Shown piece by piece: positions 54,566-64,000 of a stretch of DNA of 64,000 nt (position 1 is its first letter; each line of letters starts with the position of its first letter). The translations under genes and the position numbers were made by a program. Source of the stretch: Lactarius indigo (lineage: Eukaryota; Basidiomycota; Agaricomycetes; Russulales; Russulaceae); NCBI GenBank assembly GCA_025766275.1, contig JAFKAC010000005.1, positions 744,001-808,000 on the forward strand, given 5' to 3'. Below the pieces are notes generated by a model. The model was not told where the DNA came from. It was given only the letters and a program-made list of their open reading frames with translations, and did not search any database.

Positions 54566-56117
54566 ACAAGTGGATTCACTATCTAGATGCCCTGACTATG
54601 ATGATGGCACCACAGACAATGACTGCATCACAGTATTACCAGACAAAGTATTCCTAAAAGTCACACAGACATCCATGCATGATATGGACATATGGTGTCA
54701 AATCATACAAAACATGGATGAAGCAATGATACTCCCATGGATAGAACCTCACGACTTGAAAAAACACAATGGGCTATGGTGGAAAAGCAACACCCTTGTT
54801 GTTGTGGGAAACAACGACCTTAAACAGGGGGTAATTACCTTTTTCCATGATACACCAAGTGCCAGACACCCAGGAATCATGAACACCCTGGAACTAGTAA
54901 GATGCGACTTCTGGTGGCCCAATATGCAAAAAGATGTGGAAGCCTATGTCAAAGGGTGTGCCACATGCCAGAGCAACAAAATTAACCCCCACTGACAAAA
55001 ACCATGCTTATTCCCCATCACGACTGACCCCTCAGCTGAACCCTTTGAAGTAGTATCAATGGACTTTATCATCAAACTCCCTATTTCAAATGGGTTTGAC
55101 TCCATTCTCACAATCACCAATCACAACTGTTCAAAAGCGGCCATATTCATTCCTTGCAATGAGGCCATTACCTCAGAAGGAGTGGCCAAGCTATACCTCC
55201 AGCACATATACCCTCATTATGGGTTACCCTGAAAAATCATATCCAACCGAGACCCCAGATTCGCATCAACATTCATGCATTCATGAGACAACTATGCTCT
55301 ACACTTGGAATACAACAAAACATATCCTTGGCATATCATCCCCAAACTGATGGGCAATCTGAGCACACCAACCAGTGGCTAGAACAGTACTTACAACACT
55401 GGTGTAATATGAAACAGGACAACTGGGCAGAAGTCCTACCAATGGCACAATTCGTGCATAACTCATGGATGAACACTACTACCAAACACTCCCCATTCTC
55501 ACTCCTCATGGGATGGGAACCTCAAACTACATGGACCCCCAAACCTTCAAGCTGCCCTATGGTGGACCAGCAATTGGATGAATTACTAGTCCTTAGGCAA
55601 CATGCCCAAGATAGCATCAAACACACACAACACCTCATGGTGCAACAAGGGAAAACGAACTTCACACCTTATCAACAAGGGGACCACGTGTGGCTAGAAG
55701 GGACAAATCTCTGTACCCTCTACCCTACAAACAAACTTGCTCCAAAAAGATATGGACTGTTCAAGATAACAAAGATTCTATCAGACATTTCGTACGAATT
55801 GGAACTCCCCAAGACATGGAAGATTCACCCCGTGTTCCATGCTAACCTGCTCACACCATATAAGGAGACAGAAATACACGGGATCAACTTCACCTGACCT
55901 CCACCAGACCTTATTGATGGAGAAGATGAGTATGAAGTGGAGCGAATTGAAGATGCCCAGGAACAAGGTTGAGGGTGCAAACTCCACTTCTTAGTAAAGT
56001 GGAAAGAATTCCCCAAGAGTGACAATACATGGGAACCTGCAACTAACCTGACCCATGCCAAAGACACCATCTGAGACTACTATTGTACATACCCATCTGC
56101 CATGGGGGCTGGACTGT
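54566..56117 (+). pseudogene. G4: gypsy integrase-chromodomain fragment
   Basis: Begins inside the RNase H-integrase linker (QVDSLSRCPDYDDGTTDND) right at the G3 LTR. It has the zinc domain (ARHPGIMNTLELVRCDFWWP, CATCQSNK), catalytic core SMDFIIKLP, NRDPRF and HPQTDGQSEHTNQW (Glu kept), and ends with a chromodomain (LHFLVKWKEFPKSDNTW). In-frame TGA codons occur at 54994, 55228, 55896, 55969 and 56071. An 8-bp tandem duplication (CATTCATG) near 55275 shifts the frame. The 3' end is cut by the G5 LTR at 56118. Upstream pol is missing from the window. Confidence 0.8.
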
Positions 56118-56387
56118 AATGCCACTACAGGGGCATTGGGTACGACCTGTACCAAGTCAGTCAATACATGGTAGTGCAAGCTCAATGGCCTGACTTCAGT
56201 AGAGTGGTGCACAAGGATCACAAGGACATAAGTCACTTGGACCATAGAGGAGGGCTAAGGTGCGAAGACATAGCAGAAGCGGGGAGTCATGAGACAGGGC
56301 AAGGCACAAAGGTGTTTCACGTTTAGACGAGTGTAGTATTACACAAGAAGTCTAGTCTACCGTACAAGCTAGGTAGAACTAGGTTTA
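56118..56387 (-). repeat. G5 3' LTR, distal part
   Basis: Element-strand end ...GGCATTACA at 56118. With 59637-59954 it forms an LTR of about 586 bp, split by the TIR element at TA within TATTTAAA. An inverted repeat, CTAGTTCTACC...GGTAGACTAG (plus 56382-56352), follows the TATA at the spacing seen in G2 and G3. Confidence 0.6.
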
Positions 56388-56475
56388 CAGCCGTTTTCAA
56401 AAAGATGCGGAAACCTTTTTTCGTTTTCACCCATCAAGGCACGCCAGAAGGTCCACAGACCTTAGCTAATGTGGC
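56388..56475 (+). repeat. Tc1-2 left terminal inverted repeat
   Basis: Starts CAGCCGTTTTCAAAAAGATG after TA and ends in CTAATGTGGC. Pairs with 59548-59636. Confidence 0.9.
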
Positions 56476-56541
56476 ACGTGGTGTTGTCATCGTGTTGAAC
56501 AGACTCATCTTCGTCCATCCCCGTTGTCTGCTTCATGCCTC

Positions 56542-57666
56542 ATGGCTTGCAAAAAATCCAACGATCTCAAGGCTCGCATTCCTTTCCTCTACTTTAGGGA
56601 GGGATACAGGGTGAAGGATATATGTAGGATCCTTGGGCTGGGTAAAACACTAGTATATGATTGTATCCGGAACTATGCACAGCACCTCCCTGCCAACAGA
56701 CCCCATTCCCTGCCTCAAGCCCGGGGACGTCGTCGCATTGTCAAGCATGCCCATGTCAACTTCATCCGCCAACTGCTTTCAGCCCGCCATAGCCACTACC
56801 TTGATGAGCTCCAAACTGAGCTTTTTCGTGCATTCAACATCCACATCTCCCTTTCCACTCTTTCTTGAACCCTTCATCAGACTTCCCTGTCTCGTAAATG
56901 GCTCTGGAAGCAAGCAATTGGTTTGTCTTGACTTCATGGTGTCTTTCCAATGTCTGACTTTCACTATTTACCTACTAGAACGCAATGAGACCCTTTGGGC
57001 TGCCTTTTGGAACCGTGTTGCAGAGCTTGTAACTGATCTCAACCAACTCATGTTCACAGACAAGGCTGCCAAGGATGACCGCACACACTGTCGTACCCAT
57101 GGTTACTCTGATGTTGGGACTCGGTGTGCTGAGCATTCTGCCTGGGTCCGTGGTCGGCGTATCAGTGTCCTTCCACTTCTGACACTTGATGGGATTTTTG
57201 CCTATGACCTTATTGAGGGTGCTGTATCATTGGCACGCTTTGTTCGCTTTGTTTGGGAACAAGTTGTATGAATTTTTTTTATTACACTGATAAGTGGACC
57301 GCTTGCTAACCGTCACTAGATACCGCTTACAAACCCTTATCCTGGGCCACGTAGCATTCTTGTCCTTGACAACTGTAACATCCACCATTCTGGAGAAGTA
57401 CGAAAACTTATTGAAGAAGAAGCAGGTACGTTTCCCTTTACCTTCTACCTATTCCTTGGAATTTATGGTGTCTAGGATGCCGCCTTCTCTACCTTCCACC
57501 CTATTCACCTGATTTCAATCCAATTGAAGAGGCCTTTTCATCTATGAAGGCGTTTCTCCGTTGTAACTGGGAGGACACGTCACTTATGTCATTAGTTCAC
57601 ACGCTTGGCCGAATTACACCGGAGATGGCTTTTGGCTGGTTCACGGACTCAGGTTATATTATCTGA
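56542..57666 (+). pseudogene. DDE transposase with three introns and one nonsense codon
   Basis: The ATG at 56542 gives MACKKSNDLKARIPFLYF and an HTH region (REGYRVKDICRILGLGKT). Exon 1 reaches 56920, with TGA at 56866-56868 inside LS-x-TLHQTSLS where Arg is expected. Introns: 56921-56978, 57266-57319 and 57426-57475 (58, 54 and 50 nt; branch-like CTGAC, CTAAC). Exon 2 has MFTDKAAKDDRTH (first Asp), RGRRISVLPLLTLDG and AYDLIEGAV; exon 3 LVLDNCNIHHSGEVRKLI (second Asp); exon 4 LPPYSPDFNPIEEAFSSMK (Glu) to the end GYII. The triad is intact, so the single TGA is the only visible defect. Confidence 0.85.
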
Positions 57667-57721
57667 CCAAATTCAATGTACTTCACCTGTTCTACACAGT
57701 TGAGAGTCCATATCATTGTCA

Positions 57722-59406
57722 CTATTCACTAAGCTGCGGAGCTGTCCAACCCTCTGGGATGGGAAGCCATGTGTTTGACCCTCCATCATAATACTGAGTG
57801 TAGTGGTCGTGTTCGCGTTGATTGCCTCAAATAAGTGAGGGAACCCAGTATGAGGCCTCCCCACCATCAGGGTACTGGACTCGGATACGCAAGGAGGGGC
57901 TTGTGGGAGTGGGAGCGGGAGCAAAAGCAGGATCACCTTCGAAATCCTCTCGTGCTCGCTTTGTATGACTTTTCCACCAGGATGGAGCGGCTGCCCGAAG
58001 GCGAAGAGCATCTCCATATGGCATGCCAATGTCGAATCCAGTAAGCTCCTGTATGTCAGCCTGATCAAGGATATCAGGCCCAAGATGTTTGTCACGCAAC
58101 CCATCAACATAGCAGGCTGCATCCTTGATCCCAAGGTTGTCTTTGGCATACTTGAGGAACCATGGGATGTCTGATGGACTAGGAGGTGGGAGACTGGGAG
58201 GGCTTTCCGTTTCTGGTCTGAGTTCTGTTCGTTGGCGTTTGGGTGTATGTGGCATAGTTGTCGGTGAAACACCAGCAGAGTGGGGTGGCTGTGCAAGTTG
58301 CTTTGCGAAGTCAAGCACTGTAGTTGCAAGTTGGGCAACAACGGTAAGACTGTCTGTTGCTGGGCCTGGGGTCCTAGTGGTTGCACCACCTATTGTTGCA
58401 TGGAGCTTTGTGCGATCACGGAGCTCTGGCTGCTTATTTGCAATGTCAAAGGATGGTGTACTTGGCGGCTTGTCAAGAGTTGCTAAATTTTCTTCCTATT
58501 ACAACCCAATTAGCAGCAATAGAGAAGGAGGATGGTGATTCAAGTACCAAAGCGATTGCCCATTCACGCAACATAAATGGTGTCAGGGGCAAGCCAGACC
58601 CGTCTTGATAGGTGTATATGTATGGGCCAGTTCCACCTGGCCCAGTAGCGTACTTCTTTTCAAGCTTACAGCGGCGCTTTGCAATACTCTTCTCAAGCTC
58701 TGTAAGGGTTCCCTCTGAAAGCCTCTGTGGTATTATTAGGTTCCGAAATTAAGTGGCACAGAGTGGGGGATCCTGAAAACATACACCATATGTGGTCCCA
58801 CCAGTCTCATCGTCGTCATCATCATCATCGTCATCTTCTGGGGCCTATTTACCACAGAAATTGTTAGACAAGCCATATGGGCCTGGTGCAGAAGGGCCAC
58901 AACAGAAGACACACCCGTTGAGCAGCCTTTTTGATCTTCTCGAGCTCAACAGTGAGCTTGGCCTTTTTTGCACGTTCCTCATCTTGGAGCAGCTCAACCA
59001 TCTCCTGGAATTCAGCATAGGTTTTGATGTCCATTGTCTGGCCAGATCTTGAACTGCCAGGGAGGAAAATAAGTATGTATTTCTTATTTCCGTAAGTAGA
59101 GTAAACATACCTATTACCACCAACAACACATTGAAATATGTATGGCTTCTGGGCTGAGACCTTGTAGGGTTGGTTGTGCTTATCAACGATGGTTTGAAGC
59201 AATCTCTCATAGCTTGACATGCTGTTATCAATTGGCAGTGTAAAAACCTTCGTTCTGGTCTCTTTTGTGGTCTTCAATTTTCCCTTCTTATTTTGGGAGC
59301 CAGGTACCTCCACAACGAGAACAAGCTTTACAGAGAAATGGATAGAGAGTGATTCGGGCTCAGGAGTGCCAATATTGGGGGCCTCACCAGCCTCTGAGTC
59401 TGACAT
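57722..59406 (-). CDS. Cargo gene of Tc1-2: spliced protein with SAM-like domain
   Basis: Starts MSDSEAGEAPNIGTPEPE (ATG 59406). Introns on the plus strand: 59054-59110, 58845-58914, 58725-58784 and 58496-58547 (57, 70, 60 and 52 nt), all GT-AG; each of the last three restores frame. The N-terminal part (VFTLPIDNSMSSYERLL, QKPYIFQCVV, TYAEFQEMVELLQDE) leads to a charged helix and an Asp-rich run. An exon with LTELEKSIAKRRCKLEKKY and YIYTYQDGSGLPLTPFML follows, then a linker with a basic patch (TPKRQRTEL). The SAM-like region is WFLKYAKDNLGIKDAACYV, GPDILDQADIQELTGFDIG and DALRLRAAAPSWW. A TGA at 57829-57827 is followed in frame by YYDGGSNTWLPIPEGW up to TAG 57722, so the true end is probably 57722. 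Function unknown. Confidence 0.65.
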
Positions 59407-59547
59407 GATGTGGATGGATGTGTGCAATGGATAGTCACTACAGGAAGAGACTACACCATACTACAGTGTTGAAAATTTACTTGACTAGCATGTTTCGGTA
59501 GCTATGTTTTCACCACCAGCCACTAGTTGGCACTAAAAGCACTACAC

Positions 59548-59636
59548 GCCACATTAGCTAAGGTCCATGGACCTTCTGGTGTGCCTTGATGGGTGAAAAC
59601 AAAAAAATGGTTTCCGCATCTTTTTGAAAACGGCTG
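59548..59636 (-). repeat. Tc1-2 right terminal inverted repeat
   Basis: Reverse complement of 56388-56475 with a few substitutions; TA at 59637-59638. Confidence 0.9.
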
Positions 59637-59954
59637 TAAATACAAGTAAGGCTGTATGGCTGCTACAAACAGATGGCGCCATCGCTGGATCAAGGGACAA
59701 AGGGAAAGACATGAGAGGGACAAGGCATGGATATACTTGGAACAAAGGCAAATCACACAGGTCCGTGCATGAGTGAGAATAGAATGGAAACTAGCACATG
59801 TCAAGCTTTATCAAAAGAGACTGTTGATGAGCAAGGTGTGCGATAGGAACTGGATAATCGTAAAGACTGTGTAATTGTACAGGGCTCGTGGGATGTTGGG
59901 GAAGGAAAAGTAAAGTAAAGAAAGAATGAGTCCAAATGGTAAGAGATCGTAACA
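59637..59954 (-). repeat. G5 3' LTR, proximal part
   Basis: Element-strand start TGTTACGATC at 59954. The polypurine tract CAAAATGGGGGGTAA (plus 59955-59969) abuts it. Ends at TATTTA where Tc1-2 is inserted. Confidence 0.7.
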
Positions 59955-59988
59955 TTACCCCCCATTTTGGTCTGAAGATGCCTTGACT

Positions 59989-61580
59989 TCAGGACTCAGG
60001 ATCTATGAGATCATAGATGTCCATGTCCAAGTCATTCTCTGGCCATCCTGCCACGTCTGTGGGGCAGTAGTGAGTGTGGAGGAAAAGGAAGGGGCCTCGT
60101 GCCCCACACTTGCAACACATCTCATACTGTGGACAATGGATCTCATCATGATTAGCATTGGAATGGAAGCATTGCCCACACCACCTTCCCTGAGTGGCAG
60201 CTGCAGTGGTTGGTGGGGAGGGCATGGTGAAGGAGGTGGTTTCATTGGGGGACATTTCCCAACATATCTGTTCTTCTGCTTGTTGCGTGGTAATCACCTC
60301 AGCGACCATCTCCATATGACAGAAGATACACCAATGTGATTGGTGCTCCTGGCTTTGACAATGTCAGCAGGCTGGCCTTGGTCTCGTGGGGCAGTCACAT
60401 ATGAGGTGGTGGGGACTATTACAGTGGTAACATCGTTGTCAGCAAGGTCTGTTGGCGAGTCGAGGAAATTCGACTGGTCCACCATGTCTGGGGGAAAAGG
60501 GGATGGCATAGTGGGAATGGTGTAGTGGAGCAGGAAGTGCAGTGAGACAAGCATACTCGTCAGCAATGGTGGCGAGGGTTCCTGTGTATTGCAAGCATCT
60601 TTTGGTACTGGCTAGCATTAGGTCCACTGTGAGCCATTCTGCTCTGAGCTTTCGGGTGTCTTCTTCTAGCTTCTTGTGTTTTTTGTCCAGCTCCTTCAGA
60701 TCTGTAAGTCCTGTGTGTAGCTGAGTTATTTCAGTGGTGAGGCATGGGGAGTTAAGCTCAATCAGGGTTTCGTCCAGAGCACAGGTGTGGATGTCGTTTG
60801 GATCAAAGAACTGGAGTTGCTCTGCAGTGAATGGGGGAGTGGAGACATTGGGACATAGCGTAGACAGGTAGACAGTTTCGCCATAGTGAGGGTGCCCTTG
60901 CCACATTGTCCCCACTACCTTGGTGAATCCTTTGCGATAGTAGATATACTTCGCAATGTGGAATCCACCCTCAGGTAGTGGGATTTGCAATGGGTAGTAC
61001 TTGGGCGAGTCGGGGGTGTTTGGGAAGAAGGGGGCACCTGGGTCATCAGTTTCTTTGCTAGGGGTGTCAGGTCTGTTGTAGTCGATAGGGGTGTGAACTC
61101 AGATGGGGGTGAGTGGTATAGGAGGGGATTCTAATGGGGGTGGTGGTGTTGAGGGTGTCAGTGATGGAGGTGATGGTGCAGGTGCTTTGGGTGGTGGTGT
61201 AGGGTTTTGGTGAGGGGGGGAGTTGGTGAGTATTGGCCTTCCTTGGGTGTAGATGGTGTGAGTTCCCCTGGTTCTTGTTTAGGGGAGTGGGGGATGATGG
61301 GTACTGGGTTGATGTTCATAGTAGACCGGGGAGAGTCTGTGGATGGTGGTGGTGGCAACAATCGAGGGATTCTGGGGATGGTGAATGATAAGTTGGTGAC
61401 AGCGATGGTTTCACCATTGAAGAGGGTGGTGAGTCAGGGATCCACATTGAGGACGTTGACGAGGGTTGTGTCAGAGACTGGGGTGGTAGCCATGGTGTTG
61501 TACTGCTGAAGGGTTCGATTGAGGGTGTTCTCTTTATATCTTTTGTCCAGCCCTTGTGGTGGATGGGTGTGAACAATAGT
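59989..61580 (-). pseudogene. G5 post-chromodomain region with zinc knuckles
   Basis: Downstream of the chromodomain, a Pro/Ser/Thr-rich part (61560-61060) leads to LQIPLPEGGFHIAKYIYY, FTKVVGTMWQGHPHYGET, TPPFTAEQLQFFDPND, then a coiled-coil-like segment (LKELDKKHKKLEEDTRKL) and ASTKRCLQYTGTLATIADEY. After PVEFPRLANRPC come CCHC knuckles (CYHCNSPHHLICDC and a second with one stop), and further Cys/His clusters (CGQCFHSNANHDEIHC, CCKCGARGPF) to the stop after DLIDPES at 59989. The part around VVGTMWQGHPHYG resembles the C-terminal extension of G2. Stops at several points; the role may be gag-like or RNA binding. Confidence 0.6.
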
Positions 61581-61599
61581 AGTCTCTAATTGCGTCCTT

Positions 61600-64000
61600 G
61601 GCGTGTGTTAGATTGGTTGCAGGTTCCCATGTGTTGTCACTCATGGGGAATCCCTTCCACTTTACCAGGAAGTGGAGTTTGTGCCCTTGGCCTCATTTCT
61701 GGGCATCTTTGATGCACTCCACTTTGTATTCCTCTTCTCCGTTGATAAGGTCAGGTGGAGGCTGGGTGAAGTTTGTTCCGTGCATCTCCGTCTCATTATA
61801 TGGTGTGAGAAGGTTCATGTGGAATACAGGGTGAATCTTCCATGATGTGGGAAGTTTGAGCTCATAAGAAACATCTGATAGAACCTTCATTATTTTGAAG
61901 GGTCTGTATCTTTTGGGGGCGAGTTTGCTCGTGGGATAGAAGGTGTGGAGGTTTGTTCCTTCTAACCATACATAGTCTCCTTGTTGATAAGGTGTGAACC
62001 CTGTTTTGCCTCACTGCACCATGAGGTGTTGTGCATGCCTGATGCTATCCTGGGCGTGCTGTCTAAGGACCAGCAATTCTTCTAATTGTTGATCCACCAC
62101 AGGACAGCTTGATGGTTTGGGGTTCCATGTCGTGTGAGGTTCCCACCCCATAAGGAGTGCAAATGGGGAATGTTTGGTTGTGGTGTTTGTCCATGAATTG
62201 TCCATGAATTGTGCCATGGGTAAGACTTCAGCCCAGTTATCTTGCCTTATGTTGCACCAGTGTCGTAAGTATTGTTCCAACTATTGATTGGTATGTTCCA
62301 ATTGTCTGTCAGTTTGGGGGTGATATGCCGATGATATGTTTTGTTGTATCCCCAGGGTGTTGCATAATTGTCTCATGAATGTTGATGTGAATCTGGGGTC
62401 TCAATCGGATATGATCTTTCAGGGTAGGCCATAATGGGGGTATACATTCTGGAGGTATAGTTTGGCCACTCCTCCCAATGTTATGGTTTCGTTACATGGA
62501 ATGAATATGGCTGCCTTTGAACAGTCATGATTGGTAATAGTGAGGATTGAGTCAAATCTGTTTGATGTGGGGAGCTTGACTATAAAGTCCATAGCACTTC
62601 AAAGGGTTCAGCTGAGGGGTTGGTCGTGATAGGGAACAAGTGTGGTTTTTGTCAGTGGGGGTTAATTTTGTTGCTTTGGCATGTGGCGCATCCTTTGACA
62701 TAGGCTTCTATGTCTTTTCACATGTTGGGCCACCAGAAATCGTGTCTTACTAGTTCCAGGGTGTTTGTGATTCCTGGGTGTCTGGCGCTTGGGGTGTCAT
62801 GGAAAAAGGTGATTACCCCCCACTTAAGGTTGTTGTTTCCCACAACAACAAGAGTGTCGCCCTTCCACCATAGTCCATCGTGCTTCTTCAGGTTGTGGGG
62901 TTCAATCCATGGGAGAAGTGTCGCTTCATCCATGTTTTGCGTGATTTGGGTCCATATATCCATGTCATGCATGGATGTATGGGTGATTTTGAGGAAGATG
63001 TCTTCTGGTAGTACTATGACGTGGTCATTATCTGTGGTGCCATCATCATAATCAGGGTGTCTAGATAGTGAGTCCACTTGTGTATTTTTTGTGCCAGGGA
63101 TGTGTTTAAGCATAAAATTGTATTCTGAGAGTTATTGGAATTCCCAGGCTACTCTTTGGCTTATCTTTCTTGGTTCCTTCCAATACTGGAGGTTGGCGTG
63201 ATCAGTATGTATGGTTATGATGTGAGGGGACCCTATGAGGTATGTGCACCATGTTCATAAGGCTTTGACAATTGCAAGTAGCTCACAATCGTAAATGTCG
63301 TAATTTCATTCAGCCTCTGTCAGGGATTTGGAGTAGAATGCAATGGGGTGGAGCTTCTGATCTTCCCCCCATTGATTTAGTATGGCTCCTAAAGCGTAGC
63401 TGGAGGTGTCTACTTCAATCTCAAAGGGTTGATCCAATCGGGGAAATAGGAGTACAGGTTCGCTGCTGATATGGTCTTTGATGGTGTCAAATGCTTTCTG
63501 TCTTGCTTCTGTCCAGTCCCAAGGCATGTCCTTCTTTGTAAGGTTGTGTAATGGTCTTGCAATAGTTGAAAATCCCCTTATAAAGCACCTATAGAAGTTG
63601 CAAAATCCTAAGAAGGCTCATACTTCTTTGAGTGATGTCGGCGCTCTCCAGTCACATACTCCTTGGACTTTGATGGGGTCCATGCGTAACTTGCTGTGTC
63701 CGATAATAAGTCCTAAGTATTCCACCTCGTGGACTTTGAATACACATTTTTCTGGCTTGATATAGAGATTGTGTTCATTGCACAGGTCCAACACTTGGTG
63801 AAGTACACGTCAGTGGTGTTCTAGATTGTCTGGTGTAGCTATCAAGATGTCATCCATGTATATGATGACTTCTCCAGTCAACACCAGTTCTTGAAAGATG
63901 GTGTCCATCATGGTTTGAAAGGTACTGGGAGAATTTGTCAAACCAAAGAACATCACCCTTGGTTTGAATAGCCCCTGATTTGTTTTAAATGCCACTTTCC
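61600..64000 (-). pseudogene. G5 Pol: RT, RNase H, integrase, chromodomain
   Basis: From the window edge: FFGLTNSPSTFQTMMDTIF and catalytic YMDD (63855), FLGFCNFYRCFIRGFS, RNase H IEVDTSSYALGAIL and YDIYDCELLAI, integrase zinc domain (SARHPGITNTLELVRHDFW, CATCQSNK), core with catalytic Glu in TDRQLEHTNQ, LRHWCNIRQDNWAEVLP, FALLMGWEPHTTWNP, IHPVFHMNLLTPYNETEMH and chromodomain (LHFLVKWKGFP). In-frame stops are mostly TGA (63810, 63629, 63306, 62718 and others), with one TAA (CAA-to-TAA type) and one TAG (TGG-to-TAG type), all attributable to C-to-T or G-to-A changes. Confidence 0.8.

Larger units (their letters stand above)
56388..59636 (+). mobile_element. Tc1-2: TIR transposon with transposase and a cargo gene
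   Basis: 3249 bp with ~88-bp inverted ends (CAGCCGTTTTCAAAAAGATG and on), at 56388-56475 and 59548-59636, over 90% identical. TA lies on both sides (56386-56387, 59637-59638). Inside, a plus-strand DDE transposase (56542-57666) and a minus-strand spliced gene (59406-57722) meet tail to tail. Motifs fit the Tc1/mariner-like DDE_3 group common in basidiomycetes. Confidence 0.9.
59955..64000 (-). mobile_element. G5: Ty3/gypsy chromovirus, same family as G4 (cut by window end)
   Basis: Minus strand; enters the window in RT and runs through RNase H, integrase, chromodomain and a long post-chromodomain region to the 3' LTR. Its integrase is close to G4 (shared SARHPGI-NTLELVR and NLKKHDGLWWK-type stretches). 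It lies in opposite orientation and abuts the G4 3' end, so it probably inserted into G4. Confidence 0.85.

Noticed and set aside
57673..58389. 238-codon minus-strand ORF in Tc1-2
   Set aside because: It overlaps the cargo gene in another frame; the SAM-like frame continues across three well-formed introns and this one does not.
1..64000. CRISPR arrays, rRNA, tRNA, bacterial promoters or ribosome-binding sites
   Set aside because: No regularly spaced direct repeats, no structural RNA sequences, and the introns show the DNA is eukaryotic. The only tRNA-like match is the copia primer site.

Overview
This 64-kb window looks like a repeat-rich block from a filamentous basidiomycete, most likely an agaricomycete. 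The reasons are 43-70 nt introns with GTRNGT donors and CTAAC/CTGAC-type branch sites, Ty3/gypsy elements ending in chromodomains, a Tad-type LINE with RNase H and a CCHC tail, and host-like spliced genes of agaricomycete-type families. No bacterial operon, rRNA, tRNA or CRISPR array is visible. Almost everything recognisable is mobile DNA, much of it nested.

Layout. 1-3049: decayed, weakly coding sequence. 3050-21215: a transposon nest bounded by an outward-facing inverted pair of a ~390-bp repeat (R1). Its shell is an old minus-strand gypsy element (G1). A Tad-like LINE (4288-13788) sits in the G1 RNase H region, with a 15-bp target duplication and an A10 tail. A minus-strand Ty1/copia element (6190-11195) sits inside the LINE. 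A solo LTR (16667-17282) splits G1 gag. 21216-36926: spliced but damaged host-like or transposase-like genes, mainly on the minus strand, plus a broken Tc1/mariner element (32593-34185). 36927-54565: a 9.95-kb minus-strand gypsy element (G3) carrying two extra ORFs ahead of gag, interrupted by a young plus-strand gypsy element (G2, 44483-52168). 54566-56117: integrase/chromodomain fragment of gypsy G4 (plus). 56118-64000: gypsy G5 (minus, same family as G4), whose 3' LTR is split in its TATA box by a second TIR element (Tc1-2, 56388-59636). Tc1-2 carries a nearly intact three-intron transposase and a second, spliced, SAM-like gene on the opposite strand.

Most interesting biology. (1) G2 and G3, although different families, share one 5' layout: a TATA box, an inverted repeat whose right arm begins 34-35 nt downstream of the TATA start, and a 10-11 nt site beginning 2 nt after the 5' LTR that is complementary to that right arm. 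This is what a Tf1/sushi-type self-primed retrotransposon should look like. (2) Gag and Pol of G2 and G1 are joined by a conserved GGGTTTT -1 frameshift heptamer with a downstream stem-loop. (3) G2 and G1 share a coding module upstream of the gag ATG that crosses an in-frame TGA present in both. (4) G2 and G5 carry a related, unusual domain after the chromodomain; in G5 it is followed by CCHC knuckles. (5) A Tc1/mariner-type element carries a cargo gene. (6) Nonsense codons across most families are overwhelmingly TGA at expected Arg positions, which fits C-to-T deamination of CGA codons, that is, CpG-directed genome defence or methylation decay.

All readings were made by eye from the sequence. 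Family names rest on recognised motifs and no database search was run.
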